Shown piece by piece: positions 56,882 to 64,000 of a DNA stretch of 64,000 nucleotides. The notes below the pieces were generated by a model. That model did not search any database and had not been told where the DNA came from. It saw nothing but the letters and a program-made list of their open reading frames with translations. Position 1 is the first letter of the stretch, and the number at the start of each line of letters is the position of its first letter. Origin of the DNA: Euclidia mi. Lineage: Eukaryota > Arthropoda > Insecta > Lepidoptera > Erebidae. The position numbers and the translations under genes are program-made. The DNA lies in NCBI GenBank assembly GCA_944739405.2, contig OX123186.2, positions 34,023,551 through 34,087,550 on the forward strand, read 5' to 3'.

Positions 56882-57551
56882 CCTTCCAAGTTGAAGTTTA
56901 TTACTTCAACTTTGAAGTAAAAATATACATTCAATACAACGTGACTACTTCGTGAAATATAATTTTTGTAACCATAATTTGACTGTCAGTCACACAGTCA
57001 ACTGTTTATCAGTAAATGCCGTAAGAGGTGCTATTCGAATACGTTGCATCTCGTTTTCTGAACTAGGACAACCCACAATCACTATAAGTTGTTTATTCAG
57101 CTACCGGTTTGAATTAAATTGAACAATTTTCCTTGTTTGAAAATATTGCTTGTAGTCGTTATACATAGACTAATATATCCAATTAAACAATTCTACTATA
57201 GAAGTTGTCAAGGCCTTGACAAATTACCTTTCAAGTAGAAGTTTATTACTTCAACTTGGAAATAAACATATACATTCAAACCAGCGTGACTACTTCGTGA
57301 ATTTTTGTAACTATAATTTGACGTCAACTGTTTATCAGTAAATGCCGTAAGAGGTGCTATTCGAAAACGTTGCATCTCGTTTTCCGAACTAGAACAACCC
57401 ATAATCACTATACGTTGTTTATTCAGCTACTGGTTTGAATTAAATTGAACAGTTTTCCTTGCTTGAAAATATTGCTTGTAGTCGTTATACATAGATTAGT
57501 ATATCCAATTAAACAATTTTACTATACAAGTTGTAAAGGCTTTGACAAATT
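56882..57551 (+). repeat. Two-copy tandem duplication, unit about 345 bp
   Basis: 56882-57226 and 57227-57551 align throughout (AGTTTATTACTTCAACTT, TCAGTAAATGCCGTAAGAGG, AATATTGCTTGTAGTCGTTA in both), with substitutions and one deletion of about 20 bases in the second copy. Non-coding. Confidence 0.85.
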
Positions 57552-58763
57552 ATGAGAGCAATTAGTCACAGTTTGTTATTACATAATCCATTAATTTTAT
57601 TGTCCGAAGTAAAGGCAATCAGAAACTTTTGCGAAGAAAATTCTTTAATTACTATAGAGTGTAAAACTAATGCCATTGCACGTGCATTGGGTTTTAAGTC
57701 ATAACGAGTGTTTTAGATAAAGGACTTGACAAAATAAATTTTAAGGTTGTTAATTTTACTTAATGTTCATTGCCAAGGGCTTACCTATACAAAGTAAAAC
57801 TGTGTTTTTACTTTACAAAATATGGATTTCAAATTGACGAAAGATATTCCTATAACCATCACATGACATTAAACGTTAGGTTACTGTTTGAATTGGTTTC
57901 GAATATAGTCGTTAATTTATAAACAAAAGAGGTAAAGACATTCCCAAATTGAAAATAAGTTAAATATAGAGACATATGTGTTACAGATGGATGTGTCTCT
58001 CCTCAAAATTTATGTGTTTTACTGAATAAAACTGCCAAGAAACTAGGCAATATTAAACGTTTAATTCTCTTTGGTGAAAAATATGTCCAGCAGTAATAAA
58101 AACAATAATTCTGACAAAAACAATTGAAACAGTAAATCGAGTACTTCTGAGCGAATTGTACGCCAATACTCACGCGTAATAAAGAAACCTTTTGAAAGGG
58201 GACCTCTTGCACTTCACAACGACAAGTATCTTTAAGAATGCCCCGTACTATCCGTAGCTAGTTTCCATTGCGGGCTTGTTCTTAGTGATTTACCTTATGT
58301 GCCTTATAGAATGCTCAATGTATGTTGAGTAATGTGTAGACGTCGCATTAGTAGTGAGACTATAAGACACCAGGGGTGAGCATCTTTATTACTCAGTCGT
58401 TATAAGGTTCTCCTTTAGTGCTGAGAGGTTTTCTTTTAAAATTAGTGCCGTAATATTGCACGTGAAAATAGGAGATAAACCGTGGGATCGAGAATTATAT
58501 ATGCGAGTATAAATGTTTACTACACCTATTTATGTTTTCTGATTTTAGTTTCTTGCTTTTATATTTGAGCTTTTTAATGATCATGGGTTTCCAAGAATGA
58601 TTCAGTTTTTTATCTTAATTGGGTATACCAAGACTGTTTTAATAAAATGCATGTATTATATATTACAATTTCAGAATACATGCCGAGGTAATAATAGAAA
58701 AAAAACCTGGCCACTTGTACAGTAAACGCAACGGTACTGACAGCAGAAATAATATTGCTAGGC
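57552..58763. other. Non-coding stretch
   Basis: AT-rich, no gene recognised. Confidence 0.4.
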
Positions 58764-58773
58764 TTTAAAAAAT

Positions 58774-59012
58774 ATGGGCTTATGGGTGCATAGGGTTCCC
58801 ACCAAGAACTTAGGGTCCCAAGCCAACCTCACCTGCAAGTGGTGCACCTGCCGATCAACGGACGAGGCTCTGGCAAACATAATTATCCCGATAAGCGGCA
58901 ATAGACTCGCCACCTATTACGTGGGATCAAAACACTGGCGAAAAGCGGGCGTTTAATATGCCTCTGCCTACCCCTTCGGGGAAACAGGCGTGAGTCTATG
59001 TATGTATGTATG
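58774..59012 (+). repeat. SINE family 2, complete copy with target-site duplication
   Basis: TTTAAAAAAT at 58764-58773 and 59013-59022 brackets a 239-bp unit starting ATGGGCTTATGGGTGCATAG and ending in (TATG)n. Defines the full family length. Confidence 0.85.
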
Positions 59013-59022
59013 TTTAAAAAAT

Positions 59023-59307
59023 GTACTTTATGTCTTTCGGTACTGATTTTACTCAATACTTACACTATAGTGGAGCTGAAACCGCAAAAACAGAAATTAG
59101 CGTTTTACTTGCTACTGCTGGGCACTGCAACTATACATCTTGTACGGAAATAACTGGTCACCATTAAAATCGTCTATCTTTCGTCATGAAGGTGGTATTC
59201 AATTCTTTTATTGTCAGGCAACATAGAGACTGAGATAAAGATCTTTTCACATTATACGGACACCGTAACACCCTTCAATCCAGCGATTGAGATAGTTATC
59301 GTTTTTT
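59023..59307. other. Non-coding stretch
   Basis: Nothing recognised. Confidence 0.4.
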
Positions 59308-59566
59308 TTATAGATTCCCGACCGTATCCCCGAAGAGAGGTGTAATACTACACCCACATTTCGCCATGAATTTTTAGGCCCCACGTTATAGGGGGCGAGC
59401 CTATTGCCATACAGGGCACATAACCAGACTCCGTTCTGCTACTGAGAATTTCCCAACGGAAAAACCCAATAACACTTTGCCCGACCCGGGAATCAAACCC
59501 GGGACCTCCCAATCCCACGCGCACATTTATGCCGCGAGACCAACGAGGTCAGTCAGCAGCAGATAG
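59308..59566 (-). repeat. SINE family 1, partial inverted copy
   Basis: Contains GGGAATCAAACCCGGGACC (complement of the B-box region, about 59489-59507) and GGGGGCGAGCCTATTGCC. More diverged than the other two family-1 copies and lacking the first part. Confidence 0.8.
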
Positions 59567-60332
59567 TTATCATTTCAATTTAAACATCAAATCGTTAGTA
59601 TCTCGTTTATGTAAAGAATTCTATGATATCAAAATAAAAAACTAACGGTGCGAGATTGTTTACGAGCCTGTGGGTATCAAATAATATCGCGCTTGCGCCG
59701 TGCTACAGCTGGACTGTTGCGGTGCCGGTATAGAGTATGTATTGGTATTCTTCATTTAAATATAGTGCTTTAATGTTGTGATGATTTCTGTATTATATAC
59801 CCGCATACATCTTCAATCCAATGCGGATTATTTTTTAATGGACGCTATTTTTTAATTAGTACGAAAACTTTAAGGACAGATTAGCGAAGATATTATTATC
59901 ATATATGTGACGTAAGAATTTCATAATATCAATAAAGAGCAAAGTTATTATCATTTGTTTATTTTAGAAAATCTCACTTAAATCATAGTCATATTTTACA
60001 ATCCATTCACTAATTCATTGATAATATTCCATCCGGCTCATTCGCATTCTCTCTGTCGCACTTATGATGTAGGTAGCCATAGAAAATAAAATGAAGAAAA
60101 ATAATAAATGTAGGTAGTTATTTTTTAATTTTGTTAATTCTGCCCTCTCCTTCATACTTCATTCGGGCCTAGGACCGGTAAAATGTATCGTTTAACAAGT
60201 TATTAAATATGGAGGTATGTAATTAGAAAGCAAACAAATATCAAAATAAAAGAAGGTGTTCTGGACTAAAAGAAAAGAGTAGTTTTGGCGTATTTATGAA
60301 GTTAGAATCATCTGCTATTTACAAATATTATT
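59567..60332. other. Non-coding stretch
   Basis: AT-rich, no gene recognised. Confidence 0.4.
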
Positions 60333-60430
60333 TTATCATCATCATGTCAGCCTAGAGACGTCCACTGCTGGACATAGGCCTTCCTCAAGGTGTGTGGAGA
60401 ACACAGACCGATTGTGAGCCGCCCGCATCA
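60333..60430 (-). repeat. SINE/LINE 3' fragment with (ATC)n end
   Basis: ATCATCATCATGTCAGCC and GTCCACTGCTGGACATAGG form the widespread lepidopteran 'cagtggac' repeat end in inverted orientation. Confidence 0.65.
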
Positions 60431-60790
60431 AATTATTATTTACTTAAGTACGTATTATTTACTAAACTTACAAGTATTTCCATTGTCCTTCGAAATGTCC
60501 ACCACCGCTGTCAAAAGCATCCAATATGCACTGTTTTAATTGATTGACACTGACCGGATCACTTTTGTACACTCACAATAAGATGTCCATGGGTACACAG
60601 CTGCACTCGCGATTTTTCCACTCAAAAAGTACGCACGAAGCATAGCTACATACTCCCGTGATATGAACTGATATGATAGGCCATCGCGTCGGGCAAACGT
60701 AGACAAGCAATTAACTTTTGCAACGAAATTAGATACGCTCACTTTTGCTAGCAATTTAGTACTGTTTGTCACATTGTCGGGGCGTGGCGC
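60431..60790 (-). other. Minus-strand open segment, possibly transposon-derived
   Basis: Two frame pieces, YQFISREYVAMLRAYFLSG (within 60772-60536) and LKQCILDAFDSGGGHFEGQW (about 60545-60483), look protein-like and vaguely transposase-like, but I cannot assign a family. A GTAAGT follows the second piece. Confidence 0.3.
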
Positions 60791-60804
60791 AGGCGCAGAA
60801 AGGC

Positions 60805-60816
60805 GGGGGGGGGGGG
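60805..60816. repeat. 12-base G run
   Basis: An uninterrupted run of 12 G, then AGGGG. Strand-asymmetric G tract with quadruplex potential. Confidence 0.9.
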
Positions 60817-60956
60817 AGGGGAATTTATCAATGGTTCATTTTACTATGATACTCGTAGTACTCGGGTCGGTCATAGAATTAGTATTGCATTTACCAATTA
60901 TCACGTATTTTTGTGGACAGTTTTGAGACAGTTTTGGGACTTAGTGTTTTTATTTT

Positions 60957-61190
60957 TTACATACATACATACATAGACTCACGCCTGTTTCCCCGAAGGG
61001 GTAGGCAGAGGCATATTAAACGCCCACTTTTCGCCAGTGTTTTGATCCCACGTAATAGGTGGCGAGCCTATTGCCGCTTATTGGGACATTTTGTTTGCCA
61101 GAGCCTCGTCCGTTGATCGGCAGGTGCACCATTTGCAGGTTAGGTTGGCTTGGGACCCTAAGTTCTTGGTGGGAACCCTATGCACACTAC
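60957..61190 (-). repeat. SINE family 2, inverted copy
   Basis: (CATA)n at the left, then the complement of the family-2 tail and body, ending GTGGGAACCCTATGCACA at about 61171-61188. Confidence 0.85.
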
Positions 61191-62718
61191 ATAAATATGA
61201 TCAGTTAAAGATACTTAGTGCTGTGTTAAATTTTTTGTACTAATTAAAAAATAGCGGTGTATATCGAATTGCCTTTCAAATAAAGCGTCTCAACTACCTT
61301 CACTAAAACATTGGTTGTTCGAACTACAATTACTCACACATTTTATACGCTAATTCGATTAGACCAATTAAGGTTATTGGTTAATGTACCATGATGAAGC
61401 ATTCCGTATTCTGATCGCGTTCAGGATTCCAACGTCTTGTCGGTACCCCTCCATAATGTACGCAAATGAAATCCCGGCCTATTTATACAGAAATCGCTAG
61501 TGAAATTCTACATTTGTAAGTATTGAAATTTTAATCATTTAATTGTCTTAACCCGCATTTGGAATAATGATGTTTCTGGTAACTTCGCAATAAATTAATA
61601 TCAAAACTAGTAATTAGAATTCTCTTTTGTAATCCTTATTTGCCAGTATTTACGTCTAATCTGCAGTTTTTTAAAAGCATATGGTGACGAAGAGCCTATA
61701 GGCGAGCTCAGTGGCGGGCCATTGGAGAGTCCTATTTTCAGCAGTGGAATGTGACAGGCTGATGACGATGATAGTAAGGTGACGAGAAGATTAGGCTAGC
61801 AGCCGACGGTTCTAGTAGCCTGCAAACAAATTTAATTTCAACTTCTAGAATATAATTTATACTTCGCGAATATTACACGGACCTCTGTCTATTTTCTAGG
61901 AGTCAGAGAACCCTATTAACTAGTGCAACAAAGTTAAAGGTTTGCTTGGCTGCGATCTCATGTAAGATAGAGGTGATTCCACAAACAAGGTGTTCTCTAC
62001 GGTGCGCGGCTGTTTGAACGTCAGCCCCGGCTCTGGCGGCAATCCCGCAATGATTGTTCCTACAATGTGTTTGTGTGACTAGAACGCCAACGACTTGTCG
62101 CGACCAAATGCATCACACATTTTTGTTTGTAACATGGCGTTGTATATATAATAATCCTACGAGATTATTCTCTATATATCTTGAATCGATTTTGAGTTTT
62201 AGACACGGACTTAATCAAATAACCACAAAAAAAATTGGGCTGGTTTCTCTTTTACGTAACAGAACCGAAATATGGTAATTATTATAACGTAATTTATAAT
62301 TAATGGTATTAAGTTTACTCGTGCGAAATAAGAACTAGCAACATCCTACATTTAAAGAATAATTTTGGCTATGTCGAAGATGTTTATGACAGTCGGTAAC
62401 GACAGTTTTGTGTGATCATTGAAGTCTACCTAAAAACTACAACCCATGGGGTTGTACTTTTATGTAATCGTCACCCATCTATTAACCAGACGGTAACAAT
62501 GTTACTTAACCTCGAGAAATTATAGATTTTGCAGTCGACTCTTTGACACGGGCGCATCTCCCCAAATCCTCATTTTTCAATTAACACCCGAACCCTCACT
62601 CCGTCTGTTGTTCACGGTGCTGTGATGTACTGACTTGTATGTGGGATCTTCAGAGCCATAGCCACCACTGTTCGATAAGTTTCGGATAAATTAATTGAAA
62701 GATAATATCATAAAAATT
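61191..62718. other. 1.5 kb, mostly unassigned
   Basis: Includes a repeat end at 61725-61775 (AGCAGTGGAATGTGACAGGC followed by GATGACGATGATAG). A GC-richer segment at 61980-62060 is open on the minus strand, but I could not identify it. Confidence 0.35.
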
Positions 62719-62846
62719 GTATTATATTTTATCTGGAAAATACTACCTGAGTAGTATTTTCCAATATAATACATAAAATATAATACATTTTCTTATCATA
62801 CTAACACAAGAGCTCAGTTCAGACTGACCTCTTGTGTTAGTATGAT
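62719..62846. repeat. Cluster of two strong hairpins
   Basis: Hairpin one has outer arms 62719-62732 / 62773-62786 (GTATTATATTTTAT) and inner arms 62735-62746 / 62751-62762 (GGAAAATACTAC, loop CTGA). Hairpin two has arms 62795-62812 / 62829-62846 (ATCATACTAACACAAGAG), perfect over 18 bp. Confidence 0.85.
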
Positions 62847-63384
62847 CACTATGAACCAATTACAATGCATACACTTATTGTTTATATAATCGGCTGTTGT
62901 CGTTTTGTATCTACATGAAATATTTGTTTACTCAAGATAAATATACGCCTCCGCGAATGCACAAACTCGCAGTTGTGTGTTTTCCACAAATGTTAATAAT
63001 GAAAATGTTGTTCTGTTGTATTGGTAAAATGATAAACATATTGTAAATTTACTCGTAATAATTATCGTTAGCAAATAGGGGATTTGTATTGTTGTTTGGG
63101 TAATAAAATTATTTTATATACCGTATATTTGCCGCGGCAAAAATATTTGTTGAGATGCATGTTTGGCTTTGCCTTCATAAACTGATTCCTTTAAATTAGG
63201 CGAAGATTAGCAAACAATCGCTTTGCTATAATGCAATCAAATGAATGAATGGCAGTGCCTAAAATATGAACAATGGATATTAGCTATGCGATGTGGTTGC
63301 TCACTTTAGACTTTATCAGAAGGCCCAAGCCATCCAGAACTATACTTGAAGTTTCCCTGTGAGATTAAGTCAGAAAAGAGATGA
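62847..63384. other. Non-coding stretch
   Basis: AT-rich, nothing recognised. Confidence 0.4.
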
Positions 63385-63525
63385 CGAGTAGAAGAAATTA
63401 ATCGCCGTCGGCGTTCTCTGTATTGTTATGCTGAAGTGGCAAAAGCTAGCGTTTGGATGAGGACGGCTCAGACTTCGTGAGTGAGGAAAACCTTCACAAA
63501 GGCCTTTTGACTGAAATGATTGATA
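63385..63525 (+). pseudogene. LINE C-terminal remnant (RTE-like)
   Basis: The frame reads RRRRSLYCYAEVAKASVWMR then TAQTS and a TGA. W-M-R-x-A-Q with a downstream AAGGCCTTTTGAC (KAF) is the usual end of many lepidopteran RTE-type ORFs (R-x-W...WMR-A-Q-DR). Short and degenerate. Confidence 0.5.
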
Positions 63526-63649
63526 ATAAGGTTTAATTAAATTATCAATTTTGTCTAGGCCTAAGAATTTCTTATAGATGATAACGTAAACTTAATCAAC
63601 CAAATGAACCAAGAAGTTTACACGTTTATATAAATGTCATTCATTCTCC

Positions 63650-63973
63650 TAGCGTTATCCCAGTTTCAACCTGGGGTCCGCTTTCTAGTCTAACCGGATT
63701 TGGCTGAATATTAGCTTTTCCATAGAGTGACTGCCTGTCTAACCTCCGCAACCCGAAGGGATAGCCATATTCCATGGTTTAGACTTGTGTCAGTTTATTT
63801 AGACGGTACTGACGCCCTATAACGACTGTCAGAGATCTTCATGACCGACGGCTTAATGTGCTCTCCGAGGCACGGGGCAAGCGATAATTTATAATTCAAT
63901 ACGCACATAACTACGAAAAGTCATTGGTGCGCGCCGTGGATTCGAACGCGATACCCTCTGCATGGCAGTCTAT
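63650..63973 (-). repeat. tRNA-derived SINE (family 3)
   Basis: Matches 21310-21692. The B-box complement GGATTCGAACGCG (about 63939) carries one change. The copy runs to about 63973, just before the window edge. Confidence 0.8.
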
Positions 63974-64000
63974 TATAAAATGAAGACCTCGATTTGTTCT

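Noticed and set aside
1..64000. CRISPR arrays, phage-defence systems, operons
   Set aside because: No regularly spaced repeats with spacers and no prokaryotic gene organisation. The repeats seen are SINEs, MITEs and microsatellites.

Overview
This is eukaryotic DNA, AT-rich and intron-like, almost certainly from a moth or butterfly (Lepidoptera). That is an inference: I recognise the repeats (SINEs ending in an 'aggcgtgag' plus (TATG)n tail, 'gaggcccgtgcccagcag' SINE/LINE pieces, the 'gagtccgactcgcacttg' element, a Helitron-like end 'cgggtcagctag') from memory of lepidopteran genomes. There is no bacterial operon, CRISPR array or rRNA, and the tRNA-like boxes all sit in SINEs.

Host gene: the only convincing host coding sequence is two short exons on the minus strand near the left end. 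Exon 3389-3270 encodes the C-terminal half of a CUB domain and exon 985-897 follows it. Both have splice-site flanks and their reading phases match. The 2.3 kb intron between them holds a DD41D mariner. The remaining 60 kb would be upstream intron or intergenic DNA of that gene; I found no further exon.

Layout: 1-0.46 kb, end of an RNase H-bearing LINE. 0.7-3.4 kb, host exons and the mariner. 3.8-4.3 kb, foldback element. 4.4-5.65 kb, LINE RT fragment. 6.8-9.9 kb, a rearranged Ty3/gypsy-like retrotransposon whose gag+LTR half is inverted relative to its integrase+LTR half. 11-21.7 kb, a duplicated non-coding block (D, X and Y repeats), tRNA-type SINEs, and a LINE disrupted by a 5'-truncated RTE-like LINE with a visible target-site duplication. 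25.25-29.65 kb, a DD34D mariner interrupted by a 3 kb LINE. 31.3-33.9 kb, a LINE with a nearly intact RT, whose (TTA)n tail hosts a 3.55 kb R4/Dong-type LINE (33.9-37.4 kb, minus). 39-43.7 kb, an RLE-type LINE fragment between clusters of a CCACGAATCTGA motif, then a decayed YqaJ-like nuclease domain. 44-50.3 kb, MITEs, a Helitron-like end and a young SINE. 51-55.7 kb, hairpin MITEs and nested SINE/MITE insertions. 56-64 kb, SINEs, a two-copy tandem duplication and hairpins.

How the parts relate: the RTE-like LINE and two SINE families end in the same 3' sequence, suggesting the SINEs borrow that LINE's retrotransposition machinery. Insertions inside insertions give a relative age order at several places. 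Almost every transposon gene is broken; the least damaged are the R4/Dong-type ORF (one in-frame stop) and the LINE RT at 31.6-33.5 kb (one upstream frameshift).
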